In this document: one piece after another, positions 40,245-50,107 of the stretch | How positions within the stretch are numbered: the first letter of the stretch is position 1 | How the letters are laid out: each line of letters starts with the position of its first letter | Assembly: GCA_963836735.1 (NCBI GenBank) | Contig: CAWIKP010000018.1 | Coordinates: forward strand, 310,001 to 374,000 | DNA: 64,000 nt | Source of the DNA: JACCXG01 sp963836735 | GTDB lineage: Bacteria; Acidobacteriota; Vicinamibacteria; Vicinamibacterales; 2-12-FULL-66-21 | Direction: 5' to 3' | Notes under the pieces: generated by a model | Told to the model about the DNA's origin: nothing | The model's input: the letters and a program-made list of their open reading frames with translations, nothing else | The model's database searches: none | Made by a program: the position numbers and the translations under genes

Positions 40245-43175
40245 ATGTCTTTCCTGGATCGATTCAAGCCGCAGCCACGCTGGCGACACAGCGATGCCAC
40301 CATCAGGGCGGCTGCGATAGCCGAGATCCCGGAGGACGAGGAGTCGCTCGCGACGATTCGCGAGCTGGCGGCCGGCGACGACGACGTCCGGGTCCGGCGG
40401 GCCGCCGCGGCGCGGCTCGAGCGGGCAGCGGACATCCTGCCGCTGGCCCGCGCCGAGCGCGATGAGGAACTGCGCCGCACGCTGCTCGAACGGCTCGTAA
40501 CGATCGCGAGCGCCGCCGAGGCCACCCGCGACGCGGCGGTGGCTCTGGAAGGGATCGAGGATCAACGACAGCTCGCGACGGTCGCGAAGAGCTCACCAAA
40601 CGACACGATACGCACCGCGGCGCTCAGCCGCGTGAACGAGGCTCGGGCCCTCGGCAGCGTGGCGCGGCATGCCGCACACGGATCGACGGCGCTCGACGCC
40701 GTGCTGCGCCTCGGCGATCGCGCGGAGCTGCTCAACGTCGCACTCAAGACGGATCACAAGGACGCCGGGATCGCCGCGCTCGAGCGCGCGGTGGAAGGCA
40801 GCGACGCCACCAACGGGTTGCGCGACACGCTCGAATCGGTGACGGCGCGGGCCAGGAACAAATCGGTCGCAAAGAAGGCGCGGGGAATGATGCAGGCACT
40901 GGACGAAGCCGAGGCCGCCAGACGACTGGCACTCGAAACATTTCAGCAACGACTGGCGAGCCTGGTCGCCCGCGTCGAGACATTGGCGCCGCAGCCGGCC
41001 GAGGCGGCGGCGGAACTCGACGCGGTCGAGGCCGAGTGGGCTGCGCTCGCAACCGAGCCGGCCTTCGAGCTCGACGCGGCCTCGGTCGCGCGGTTTGAAG
41101 CGGGAGCGGGCGCCGCGCGGGCGGCGATCGCCGAACAGCGGCGCATCGAGTCCGAACGCCGCGCCGAGGATGAACGGCGGGCGACGCTGCGCGCGAACCG
41201 CGCCGCGATCATCGAGGGCATCAACACCCTGCGCGGCGACGACACCCTCGATCGGCTCGAGCGGGCGGCGGAAGAGTGGGCCGCGCTCGGAGCGCCGGCC
41301 GGAGAACAGGACGCGGGCGAGCTCCAGGCCGCGTTCGACGCCGCGAGCGCCAACGCGCGGCAGCGCCATCAGAACCGGCTCGATCTGCACCAGACCCATA
41401 CGCGCCTCCAGGAGATCGCCGCCGAAGCGGACCGCCTGAGCGCAGAGGAACCACTGCCGCAGGAGGCCTGGAACACGGTCACCGCCGAATGGGAGCAGCT
41501 GGTGCCGCGCTCGGAAGATCTCGATGCCGCAGTGCGCGAACGGTTCGAACAGGCACAAAGCCGCGTGCGCGAGAAGGATGAAGAGCGGCAGGCGGCGGCC
41601 GAGCGGACCCGGCGGCAGCAACTGCAGCGAGTCGAGCAGCTGATCGAGCGCGCGCAGAAGCGCAGCGCCGCCGAGGATCTCACGCTGCGCGAGGCCGATC
41701 GGCTCGCGAGGGATCTGCGCTCCGCGCTCGACGCCCCGCCCGACACCGATCGCGAGGCGCAGCAGGCGCTTGCCGAACGGCTGCGGGCGGCCACGGCGGT
41801 CGTGGCCCCGCGGCTGCACGATCTGCGCGAGATGGACGAGTGGAAGCGCTTTGCCAACGCCGCGGTCCAGGAAGAGCTGATTGCGAAGGCCGAGGCGCTG
41901 CGCGCGAAGTACGGGTTCGACGCCGCCGAAGGTCCGAAAGAAGAGGACCTCGACAAGGCGGCGCGCGAGCTGCACGACATCCAGGAGCGCTGGAAGAGCG
42001 TGGCCGAGGCGCCGCGGGCCCAGGCGCAGGCGCTGTGGCATCGGTACCGTCAGGCCGCTGACCCGGTCCAGGCCCGGCTGCGCGAGTTCTTCTCTCACCG
42101 CAACGAAGAGCGCAAGGTCAATCTGGAAAAGAAGCTCGCGCTGATCGCGCGGGCCGAACAGGTCGCCGACTCCACCGACTGGATCAAGACCGCCGACGAG
42201 CTGAAGAAGCTGCAGGCGGAGTGGCAGCAGATCGGACCCGTTCCGCGGCAGGACACCAAGATCACCTGGAAACAGTTCCGGGATGCGTGCGACCGCTTCT
42301 TCACCCGGCGGAACGCCGATCTCGCGGAGCGCAAGGAAACCTGGTCGGCGAACCTGACCCGCAAGGAGGCGCTCTGCGCCCGCGCCGAGGAGCTCGCGGC
42401 GTCCAGGGAGTGGGATCGCGCGGCCGCCGAGATCCGCCGGCTGCAGACCGAGTGGAAAACGATTGGTCCGGTCCGCCGGAACAAGTCCGAGGCGGTCTGG
42501 CAGCGCTTCCGTACCGCCTGCGACACGTTCTTCGATCGCTACAAGCGGCGCGACGAGATCGAGCTGGAGTCCAAGCAGGCCGATCGTGAACAGCTCGTCG
42601 CCGAGCTGGAAGCGCTCGCGCCGGCCGAAGCCGGCAGCATGAACGGCGCCGATCCGTCCAGCCTGCTCGAGCAGGTGCGATCGCTGCGCAGCCGCTGGAA
42701 CCAGTCGACCCCCGTGGTTCGCCACGGCGCCGACCCGCTCAGCGCACGCTTCGTGGGCGCGCTCGAGCGCACGCTGCTGACGCATCCCGACGCGTTCAAA
42801 GGAACCGAGCTCGACATCGAGCCGAACCGCCAGAAGATGGAGAAGCTCCTGGCACGCGTCGAAGGCTTCCTGTCGGACGCCGCGCCGCCGCCGGCCAACT
42901 CCTCACAGGCGCTCGCCGACATGCTGCGCGAGGCGCTCGCGTCGAACACGATCGGCGGTCGGGCCGGTGAGGAGAGCAAGTGGCGGACGATGGCCGAGGA
43001 CGTGCGTCAGGCCCAGGCCTCGTGGAGCCGGCTCGGCCCGGTCCCGGGCGAGACCGGACGCGCCCTGAACGAGCGCTTCCACAAGGCGGTCACCAGGTTC
43101 TTCGATCAGTACCGCCGCAAGGTGCCGCCGCAGCAGACGGCTTCACGGGGCGCGAGGCCGGTCGGGACCAGATAG
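40245..43175 (+). CDS. DUF349 domain-containing coiled-coil protein
   Basis: A 976-residue, highly charged, helical protein. Residues 1-220 contain HEAT-like alpha-helical repeats (AAAIAEIPEDEESLATIRELA; LRRTLLERLV). Residues about 220-560 are long Glu/Arg/Ala coiled coil. Residues about 570-780 contain at least two DUF349 units with the hallmark pattern, as in LKKLQAEWQQIGPVP and IRRLQTEWKTIGPVRRNKSE followed by VWQRFRTACDTFFDRYK. The C-terminus includes another partial unit (AQASWSRLGPVPGETGRALN). It has no membrane segments. DUF349 proteins are poorly understood; a nucleic-acid or ribosome-associated role has been suggested for relatives. Coding is intact. The stop abuts palindromic element D. 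Confidence 0.85.
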   Translation: MSFLDRFKPQPRWRHSDATIRAAAIAEIPEDEESLATIRELAAGDDDVRVRRAAAARLERAADILPLARAERDEELRRTLLERLVTIASAAEATRDAAVALEGIEDQRQLATVAKSSPNDTIRTAALSRVNEARALGSVARHAAHGSTALDAVLRLGDRAELLNVALKTDHKDAGIAALERAVEGSDATNGLRDTLESVTARARNKSVAKKARGMMQALDEAEAARRLALETFQQRLASLVARVETLAPQPAEAAAELDAVEAEWAALATEPAFELDAASVARFEAGAGAARAAIAEQRRIESERRAEDERRATLRANRAAIIEGINTLRGDDTLDRLERAAEEWAALGAPAGEQDAGELQAAFDAASANARQRHQNRLDLHQTHTRLQEIAAEADRLSAEEPLPQEAWNTVTAEWEQLVPRSEDLDAAVRERFEQAQSRVREKDEERQAAAERTRRQQLQRVEQLIERAQKRSAAEDLTLREADRLARDLRSALDAPPDTDREAQQALAERLRAATAVVAPRLHDLREMDEWKRFANAAVQEELIAKAEALRAKYGFDAAEGPKEEDLDKAARELHDIQERWKSVAEAPRAQAQALWHRYRQAADPVQARLREFFSHRNEERKVNLEKKLALIARAEQVADSTDWIKTADELKKLQAEWQQIGPVPRQDTKITWKQFRDACDRFFTRRNADLAERKETWSANLTRKEALCARAEELAASREWDRAAAEIRRLQTEWKTIGPVRRNKSEAVWQRFRTACDTFFDRYKRRDEIELESKQADREQLVAELEALAPAEAGSMNGADPSSLLEQVRSLRSRWNQSTPVVRHGADPLSARFVGALERTLLTHPDAFKGTELDIEPNRQKMEKLLARVEGFLSDAAPPPANSSQALADMLREALASNTIGGRAGEESKWRTMAEDVRQAQASWSRLGPVPGETGRALNERFHKAVTRFFDQYRRKVPPQQTASRGARPVGTR

Positions 43176-43292
43176 AAATCCCAAGCTCCAAGCTCCAAGT
43201 CCCAAGGCACTCCCAACCTCCAAGTCCCAAACAATTATTGGGATTTGGAAGTTGGGGGTTATTTGGGATTTGGATCTTGGAGCTTGGGATTT
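43176..43292. repeat. Long inverted repeat, CCAAGCTCCAA type (element D)
   Basis: Arms 43176-43235 and 43237-43292 begin AAATCCCAAGCTCCAAG and pair with a few mismatches and bulges. It lies in the gap between the convergent DUF349 and amidohydrolase genes. It contributes the last codons and the TAA stop (at 43259-43261) to the amidohydrolase. Confidence 0.86.
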
Positions 43293-45008
43293 GCTCGATA
43301 CTTCACCTTTCCACCAACAATCGTGTAGCTCACCTCCGGTCGACGGAATCTCTGATTCCGGCACTGTCAGGATGTCCTTCGACAGCACGACCAAGTCGGC
43401 GTATTTGCCGACCTTCAGTGTCCCCTTCGATTCCTCCTCGAAGGCAGCGTAAGCGGCGTTGATGGTGTAGGACTTCAACGCCTCGACACGGCTCATACGC
43501 TGATCGGGATAGAAGACCGAGCCGTCGCTCAACTTCCGGCTGACCGTCGCATAGTAGCTGGCGATCGGGCTGACATCCTCGACCGGGGCATCGGTGCCGT
43601 TGCTCACGAGCGCCCCCGACTGCATCAGTTTCTGCCAGACGTACGCGCCTTCTTCGGCGCGCTTCGGACCGAGGCGGGCAAGCACGTACGGTGCGTCGGA
43701 AGTGCAGTGCACGCCCTGCATCGACGCCATCACGCCGAGCTTGCCGAAGCGCGGGATGTCGGAGGCACTGAGGTGCTGCGCATGCTCGACCCGCCAGCGG
43801 AGGCTGTGGCCATCACCGCCTTTGAACGCCTGCTCGAAGATGTCGAGCGTCTCGCGGTTCGCACGGTCACCGATCGCGTGCACACAGAGCTGATAGCCGT
43901 GTTCGAGGGCCAGCCGAGCGGTTTCCGCGATCTCCGCCACCGGCGTGGTATTCCGGCCGGTGTCGCCGGGCTTGTCCGCATACGGCTCGAGCAGCCACGC
44001 GCCTCGCGGTCCGAGCGCGCCGTCGATCGCTTTCTTGATCGCGCGCACCGTCAGGAAGCCGCCGCCGTAGTCGATGGTCTTGTACTTCGCCAGGTTCGCC
44101 GCGAGCACCTGGTTGCTCACTCGAAGCATCACCCACAGGCGGTTCGAGATCTTTCCTTCGTCGATCATCTTCTTCATCAGATCGACATCCGCGAGGCTCG
44201 AGCCCGCGTCCTGAAACGACGTGATGCCCTTCGACACGACCTCGGCCGAGGCCAGCTCCAGGACGCGCCGGGCGCGGGCGGCGGCCTCGGCCGGCGTCGG
44301 GTCGGGTTCGCCGGTGCCGGCGCGGATCAGCCGCGACGCCGTCTCGCGGAACATGCCGGTCGGCTTTCCGGTGCCGTCCTTGAGAAAGTCGCCGCCCGGG
44401 GGATTCGGCGTGTCGCGCCGTCGACGTCCGACAGCTGCATCGCCTTCGCGTTGGCAAAGCTCGCGTGCCCGCTCGCGTGGGTGAGCAGCACGGGATTGTC
44501 GGGCGAGACCCGGCTGAGCGACTCGTGGGTGGGGAATCCTTCGACGTTCGGCGCCGGCACCGACTTCCATTTCTCCTGGTGCCAGCCGCGTCCGTAGATC
44601 CACTGCCCCGGGCTTCGCTTGCTTCGCGGCGGCGGCCACCATCGCCACGATCTCGTCCCAGCTGGCGGCCTTCATCAGGTTCAGTTGCAGTTGCGCCTGT
44701 CCGACACCGTTGAAGTGGCCGTGCCCTTCGATGAATCCGGGAATCACGAGCTGTCCGTGGACGTCGATGACCTCGGTCGCCGGTCCGACGTGGCGCTTGC
44801 ACATCGGCATTCGATCCGAGCGCGACGATGCGACCGCCGCGCGCGGCGAGCGCCTGCACTCGCGGGCGTCTCGAGCGTGACGATCTTGCCGTTCAGCAGC
44901 ACGAGATCCGCCGGCGCCGCGGCCTGGCCTTGCGACAACAGCGCCGGCAGCGCCGGCGAGGGCCGCGACGACGAGCGTGAACACCCCGATGATCACATTG
45001 CGAATCAC
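43259..45008 (-). CDS. YtcJ-type metal-dependent amidohydrolase (many frameshifts)
   Basis: Pieces in all three frames assemble into a secreted amidohydrolase of about 580 residues: a signal-like start VIIGVFTLVVAALAGAAG from GTG 45008; DLVLLNGKIVTLETPA; GRIVALGSNADVQ; IPGFIEGHGHFNGVG with the metal HxH; GQWIYGRGWHQEKW; LLTHASGHASFANAKA; then one long frame from GGDFLKDGTGKPTGM through VHAIGDRANRETLD, RVEHAQHLSASDI and SNGTDAPVEDVSP. The last shift, one extra G near 43328, restores VSYTIVGGKVKYRA. At least six frame changes occur in 1.75 kb. They concentrate in the N-terminal half, so local assembly error or a genuine pseudogene are both possible. YtcJ-like enzymes hydrolyse amide or formamide bonds; the substrate is unknown. 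Confidence 0.8.
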
Positions 45009-45039
45009 GCAACCCCCGCGTAGGATCGGTCGCTGCCAA

Positions 45040-45939
45040 CTACGTTCCGAACAACCGCTGAAAGTTCCCCGAGAAGATCTTCTCCTGCGACTCCGCAGGC
45101 ACACCGATCGCGTCGAGCACGGCCTTCTGCTGCTCGAAGACCTGCCGCTGCCAGCCTCTCGGGAAGAACGACGAATCGGTGCCGAAGATCAGACGATCCG
45201 GCCCGACGACCTCGAGCGCCTGGCGGAAGACGGCCTCGAGGGTGAGGCCCGGATGGTACTTGATCCAGGAGTTCGAGCTCGACGTGTCGAGGTGGATGTT
45301 CGGGCACTGATCGGCGGCCATCAGCGTCTCGCGCAGGAAGCCTGCGCCGAAGTGCGGGATGATCACCGGCACCTTCGGAAACTGCGCGGCGACGGTCGCC
45401 AGCGCGAGCGGATCGCCGAGCCGCAGGTTGAACGGCGACGGCAGTCCGAGCCGCTTCCGCACGCCGACCGTCAGCACGCCGCAGTGCACGAACACCGCCG
45501 CGCCGCGCGCGGCGGCCGCCTCGAACGTCGCCGTCACGCGCTCGTCGTCCAGCCGGTAGTGATGCATGGCCGGGAACAGGCAGATGCCGCGCAGCTTCCA
45601 GTCGCCAATCGCGCGCGACAGCCGCTCGGCCGCATCCGCGGCCGCGGGATTGAGCATGAAGAAGCCGACGAGCCGCGCAGGGTGCCGGGCGATGGCCGCC
45701 GCCACCGACTCTTCGTCGCCCGGGATGCTGGCGATGACCGCCGCACGCGCGACCTGATGGCGATCGAGCTCGGCGATCCAGCGATCGGCGAGCGCGTCGG
45801 GCGGTCCGGGCGGGTCCCATCCGAGCAGGGTCGAGACCACCGCCGCGTGATCGCCGGGAGCGATGTCACGGCGATCCTTGGCGAGGATCTCCAGGAACCG
45901 GGAGGAGAAGAAGTGGCAATGGACGTCGCAGACCTGCAC
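45040..45939 (-). CDS. Amidohydrolase-2 family TIM-barrel hydrolase/decarboxylase
   Basis: A 299-residue intact protein. It opens with CDVHCHFF, the metal-binding DxHxH-like motif of the amidohydrolase-2 (ACMSD-like) group. It continues with VIASIPGDEE, VFVHCGVL, VIIPHFGAGF and the late acidic motif LIFGTDSSFFP. Members are metal-dependent decarboxylases or hydrolases of small carboxylates; the reaction here is unknown. It lies 31 bp upstream of the YtcJ-type gene and 55 bp downstream of the CHAT gene on the same strand, so one operon is likely. Confidence 0.85.
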   Translation of the reverse strand: MQVCDVHCHFFSSRFLEILAKDRRDIAPGDHAAVVSTLLGWDPPGPPDALADRWIAELDRHQVARAAVIASIPGDEESVAAAIARHPARLVGFFMLNPAAADAAERLSRAIGDWKLRGICLFPAMHHYRLDDERVTATFEAAAARGAAVFVHCGVLTVGVRKRLGLPSPFNLRLGDPLALATVAAQFPKVPVIIPHFGAGFLRETLMAADQCPNIHLDTSSSNSWIKYHPGLTLEAVFRQALEVVGPDRLIFGTDSSFFPRGWQRQVFEQQKAVLDAIGVPAESQEKIFSGNFQRLFGT

Positions 45940-45994
45940 GCCCGGATCTTAGATCCGGAAGGGGCGGGCGTGGCCCTGGACCTGATCGGCCCGC

Positions 45995-48900
45995 TCAGCG
46001 CGGCCGGCTGGCGATGATTTTCCAGGAGTCGCCGCTTGGCTCGAGAATCAGCACCAGGTTTTCCGTTTTGTCCTGCCTGGTGTTGCCGGATGGCGAGTTG
46101 GATTGATGGACCAGGGTCAATTTCGCCTCGCGCAACCCTCTCGAGTCGCGGATGATGAGCCGATCTGCGATCCGCACGTCGGAGCCGGCTGGCCGCTTGC
46201 CGAGCGTCGCCAGCAAATCCGCTGGCGCGGTCGGATACACCGCCAGGAGCGCGGCGCGATCGCCTCGCGCGATCGCCGCCACGTACGCGTCGAGCACGGT
46301 ATCGACAGAACCAGATGGCTCGGCGCGAGCCACGGGAGGTTCGCTCTTGAGCGGTGGGGCGGCGGCAGCAGGCTCGGGCGCGGGCGCGCTTTCGGGAGCC
46401 GTGTCGTCCTCGGCGCCGCCGGCAGATCCCCCTCTGCCTCGCCTTTTCGCGGCATCGGCCGCAGTACTGGCGAAGAGGGCTGCCGCGTCGAGGTACGCCC
46501 GCGCTGCTGCCGGGCTGTTCCCGGTCCGCGACAGCGAACGCGCCCGCTGCACGGTCTGGTCCCCCTTCTTGAAATTCGGCAACCGCGACGCGCCTTGCGT
46601 AACGGCCTTCGATCGCTCCTGCGCGGCCTTGTCCTGCGCCTGGTCCGCGACCTTCACGCCGATCGCGCGCAGCCCCCGGTCTCGGGGCGCGTAGGCAAGC
46701 CCGTCGGTCAGCGTGGCGAGTGCCTCCCGGGGATCACCCTTCGCGAGCAGGCTCTGAATGCGGTCGTGGTAGCCGGCAACGGTCGTCTCGTCGGGAGCCC
46801 CAGGCTTCAGAGGAGCTGTCCCGCTCGTCAGCGCTGGCGGGGCAGGCGTCGGCGCGGCGGGCGCCGCGTGAGTTTCGGGCGTAGCGGCCGGCGGGTCCGG
46901 AGCCACCGCGGCGGGCCCGGATGGCTGCGGCGTCGCCAGTGGAACCGTCGTGCTCGCTGGCGGGCCGGCGGCTTTCGACGCCTCCACCGATGGCCCGGTC
47001 CGGGGAGCTGGCGACTCCCCCCGCGGAGCAATGACGCGCGGCCAGAGCCAGAGCGCCGCCGCCGCAACGAGGAAGACGGCTGCGGTTGCCCACAGGAACC
47101 AGGGCTGGGTCACGTTGCGCCCGATCGCCTGGAACCGGCTCGTGGTCTCGGTCTGCAGGCGCCGGAGATCCTCGAAGGCGGCGTCCACGTCCGGGTGCCG
47201 CGGCCGGAACGCTTCGAGCAATTTCAGGGCGGCGCTGAAGTTACCAACCGCCGCCAGGTTCCGCCCGTGCCCGACGGCCGACCGGGCGGCGTCGTCATGC
47301 TGCAGCCTTCGCTGGGCCACTTTCACCCGCGCCCGAAGCTCCTGGAACACGCTGGCCGGGCCGAACGTCCCTTCGGCGGCGTCGAGCGCGGCTGCGGCCT
47401 CGGTCAGTTCTTCGCGATCGAGATAGCCCCGGATCCGCTCGACGGCCTGCGGCATCTCGCGGCGGCGCTGTTCCTTGCTGCGCTGGCGCTCGCGTTCCTC
47501 CTCGCCGCGCCGTTCGGCCTCGCGGATCACCTGCTCGTTCTGGTGCGCGATCAGTTCCTGCAGTTCGCGCGCCGCGACCGTGACCCTCGGATGTGGCGGC
47601 GAGAAGCGCTCCAGCAGTTCGACCGCGCGCGCCGGGGTCTTCGCGAATTCCTGTCGTGCCTGCTCGATCACTTCGTCAGCGAGCCGATCCTGGCGCAGTT
47701 CCACCTCGCGCCGCGCCTGTTCCTGTTCACGCGCGAAGCCGCGAGCCGCCTGATCGTCGAGGGCCTTCCGGATGCGGGCTTCGAGCGCGATCGCGTTCTT
47801 GTCGGTGGGTTCGAGCTGCAGCGCGTCGCACGCATGCCCCCAGGCCTCGGACAGCCGGCCGCTTCCGAGCAGCGCACCAGCCTTTCTGAGGTGTTCCTCG
47901 AATTTCTCCCGGGTGGCGCGGTGCCCGTCGTCGATCAGCCGCTGGTGTTCCGCGGTCAGCCGCCGAAGCGCTTCGCCGATGGTGCCCCTCGACGGGTCGT
48001 ATCGCCGGAGCATTTCGATCGCCTCGGTGCGCTGCCCGCCAGCGAACGCCTCGTGGGCGGCGGCGACGATGGCGTCGGCAAATCGATCCTGATCTCCCTG
48101 GTTCACGCTCTCGATGACCTTCGGACTGCTGTCGACCGGGCCGCGCGATGGCGGCGTCGTGGCTTCGATGTCGAAGATGCGGCCATCGGGTGCGCGAAGG
48201 TAGAGAACCGGCGTGCCCCATTCGACCTCGCGGCCCGCGGCAAAGATCGACTTGCGCGCCTCGGTGAGCGACGCGTCAATCGGATACCCGTCGGCAAGGG
48301 CGCCGTAGAACTCGTGCGCGAACCGGCTCGCCACGTCGTCGGCGATCTCGAACTGCATGGCGATCACGGCGGGGATGCCCTGCTGCACGAGGCTCTGCGC
48401 GGAGCCGGCGAACGGATCGGTCCGCGACGTTCTCGCGCCCTCGCAGGCATTGAGGATCGCGACCCGAAGCGACTCGTGGTCGTGGAGCAGCATCCCGAGA
48501 AACTGGCCGTCGACCTTGTGACCACGCTTGTTCTCTGCCTCGAGGATCAGCACGCCTTCCTGCCGTTCCTGATCGAACTCGCCGTGCCCGATGAAGTGAA
48601 AGATGTGATAGCGCTGGCGCCGCAGCCGGTGCTGGAGCGCTTCGAGGCTCGCCGTCTCCAACCGGTCGATTGCCAGCTGTCCGGCGGCGATCCGGCCTTT
48701 GAGCGCCTCGTTCAACCGCGTCCACTCCGCTTCGACGTCGAGCGCCGGAAAGTCGCTGGGGCTGGAGATCATCACCAGCACGCGAATCGGTGGCTTGACG
48801 GCGATTGGCTGGATCCGCTCGGGGAGATCCATGTACCTGACGAGCGGCGTGTGAACCGAGAGCGCGATGAACCGGTTCACCGAACGGTTGTAGAGAAATT

Positions 48901-49252
48901 CCCAGGGGAGATCGGCCACGCTCGGATCGCCGAGGCGCAGGCGGATCCGCAGCCCGGCATTCTGCCGGCGGACCTCGTCGATGCTGCTTCGAAAGCAGGC
49001 TTTGACGTCGGCGCTGAAGACCGCGTCGAAGAGCGCTGCGCCGAAGGCCTTCGCGGTATTCATCTCCTGCGACTCGACGCGGCGCGTCGCGCGGCGAGTG
49101 CGGCCGAGCCTGAGGAGATAATTCTCGAGCTTGTCTTCCGAGAAGGGGAGGCGGAACTCGGCTGAGGCCTGGCCGGCAGGCGAGTTCAGGACCTGCGCGC
49201 GAAGACCCTCGCCGCTGCGGTCGATGAGAAGGTCGAAGTCGTGATAGACCAT
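45995..49252 (-). CDS. CHAT-domain protease-like membrane protein with repeat stalk and NTF2-like domain
   Basis: A 1085-residue protein. Residues about 100-350 form a CHAT (caspase-like) domain: DLPWEFLYN, FHFIGHGEF with catalytic-type His223, AILNACEGA with Cys270, GIPAVIAMQFEI. Residues about 380-710 are charged helical repeats; two carry the core LLERFSPPHPRVTVAARELQ and LLEAFRPRHPDVDAAFEDLR. A membrane helix (WFLWATAAVFLVAAAALWLW, about 715-735) precedes a Pro/Ala-rich linker, then TPR-like helices and a C-terminal NTF2-like domain (TVLDAYVAAIARGDRAALLAVY to SWKIIASRPR). It is predicted to have a cytosolic protease head and an external sensor-like domain. The stalk signature, membrane helix and NTF2-like end match the kinase at 18212, so the catalytic head appears swapped. 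The target protein is unknown. Confidence 0.88.
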   Translation of the reverse strand: MVYHDFDLLIDRSGEGLRAQVLNSPAGQASAEFRLPFSEDKLENYLLRLGRTRRATRRVESQEMNTAKAFGAALFDAVFSADVKACFRSSIDEVRRQNAGLRIRLRLGDPSVADLPWEFLYNRSVNRFIALSVHTPLVRYMDLPERIQPIAVKPPIRVLVMISSPSDFPALDVEAEWTRLNEALKGRIAAGQLAIDRLETASLEALQHRLRRQRYHIFHFIGHGEFDQERQEGVLILEAENKRGHKVDGQFLGMLLHDHESLRVAILNACEGARTSRTDPFAGSAQSLVQQGIPAVIAMQFEIADDVASRFAHEFYGALADGYPIDASLTEARKSIFAAGREVEWGTPVLYLRAPDGRIFDIEATTPPSRGPVDSSPKVIESVNQGDQDRFADAIVAAAHEAFAGGQRTEAIEMLRRYDPSRGTIGEALRRLTAEHQRLIDDGHRATREKFEEHLRKAGALLGSGRLSEAWGHACDALQLEPTDKNAIALEARIRKALDDQAARGFAREQEQARREVELRQDRLADEVIEQARQEFAKTPARAVELLERFSPPHPRVTVAARELQELIAHQNEQVIREAERRGEEERERQRSKEQRRREMPQAVERIRGYLDREELTEAAAALDAAEGTFGPASVFQELRARVKVAQRRLQHDDAARSAVGHGRNLAAVGNFSAALKLLEAFRPRHPDVDAAFEDLRRLQTETTSRFQAIGRNVTQPWFLWATAAVFLVAAAALWLWPRVIAPRGESPAPRTGPSVEASKAAGPPASTTVPLATPQPSGPAAVAPDPPAATPETHAAPAAPTPAPPALTSGTAPLKPGAPDETTVAGYHDRIQSLLAKGDPREALATLTDGLAYAPRDRGLRAIGVKVADQAQDKAAQERSKAVTQGASRLPNFKKGDQTVQRARSLSRTGNSPAAARAYLDAAALFASTAADAAKRRGRGGSAGGAEDDTAPESAPAPEPAAAAPPLKSEPPVARAEPSGSVDTVLDAYVAAIARGDRAALLAVYPTAPADLLATLGKRPAGSDVRIADRLIIRDSRGLREAKLTLVHQSNSPSGNTRQDKTENLVLILEPSGDSWKIIASRPR

Positions 49253-49426
49253 CCGGCCGCACCTCGGGTGCCCTTGACCGTTTTCTGGGGCGTTTAACCT
49301 GTATCTACGTCAGGCGGCGATGATACGCCCTTCGGATGGACTCTTTTCCCGCGTGACGGGCCAAAATTCCGCGTCAGTGTGACGAAATGTAAACGGATGA
49401 GGTCTGATTTCCTCCGGTCTGAAAGC

Positions 49427-50107
49427 TCAGCCGGCAAACTTGTAACCCAGACCGTGGACCGTGAGGATGTACTGCGGGTGCTTCGGGGTGGGCTCGAGCT
49501 TCTGCCGCAGCCACGCGACGTGAACGTCCACCGTTCGCGTCGACGGCATCGCGTTGTAGCCCCAGACTTCGTTGAGCAGCTCTTCGCGGGTCAATGTCGC
49601 GCCGCGATGCTCGATGAAGTAGCGGAGCAGCTGGAACTCGCGGGCGGCCAGATCGAGTGGTTGCCCGTCCCTGGTGACCTCCGCCTTGCGAAAGTCGATC
49701 GCGACCGCGCCAAACTGGTAGCCATCCGCACCGCGCGCCACCGCGGGAGCCCGTCGCAGCTTCGCTTCGATGCGCGCCAGCAGCTCCATCATTTCGAAGG
49801 GCTTCGTGACGTAGTCGTCGGCGCCGAGCTTGAGACCCACGACCTTGTCGGCCACCTGCCCGCGCGCGGTGAGGACAATGACCGGCGTGTCGCTGCCCCG
49901 TCGTCTCAGCTCACGAAGGACATCGAGGCCGTTCATCCTGGGCAGCATCACGTCGAGCACGATGAGATTGAACGGGCCCGCCACGGCACGCTCGAGACCG
50001 CTCTCGCCGTCGGCGGCGTTCTCGACCGCGTAGCCCTCCCGCGACAGCCGATCGGTCAACGTCAGGACCAGACCCGGCTCGTCCTCGACGAGCAGCAGGC
50101 GTCTCAC
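49427..50107 (-). CDS. OmpR/PhoB-family response regulator
   Basis: A 226-residue two-domain regulator. The receiver domain has acidic residues in VEDEP, phosphoacceptor D52 in LIVLDVMLP, VLTARG and the lysine in DDYVTKPFE. The C-terminal winged helix (about 128-225) contains LAAREFQLLRYFIEH, VDVHVAWLRQKL and ILTVHGLGYKF. Its ATG overlaps the stop of the histidine kinase gene (ATGA), so the two form a cognate pair. The CHAT gene begins 174 bp downstream on the same strand and is a candidate target or operon member; that gap has AT-richer stretches but no certain promoter. Confidence 0.95.
   Translation of the reverse strand: MRRLLLVEDEPGLVLTLTDRLSREGYAVENAADGESGLERAVAGPFNLIVLDVMLPRMNGLDVLRELRRRGSDTPVIVLTARGQVADKVVGLKLGADDYVTKPFEMMELLARIEAKLRRAPAVARGADGYQFGAVAIDFRKAEVTRDGQPLDLAAREFQLLRYFIEHRGATLTREELLNEVWGYNAMPSTRTVDVHVAWLRQKLEPTPKHPQYILTVHGLGYKFAG

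Noticed and set aside
45995..49252. CHAT protein considered as a CRISPR-associated TPR-CHAT (Craspase) or a gasdermin-activating protease.
   Set aside because: No gRAMP or Cas7-11 gene, CRISPR array or small gasdermin-like gene is nearby. The protein has its own membrane helix and sensor-like tail.
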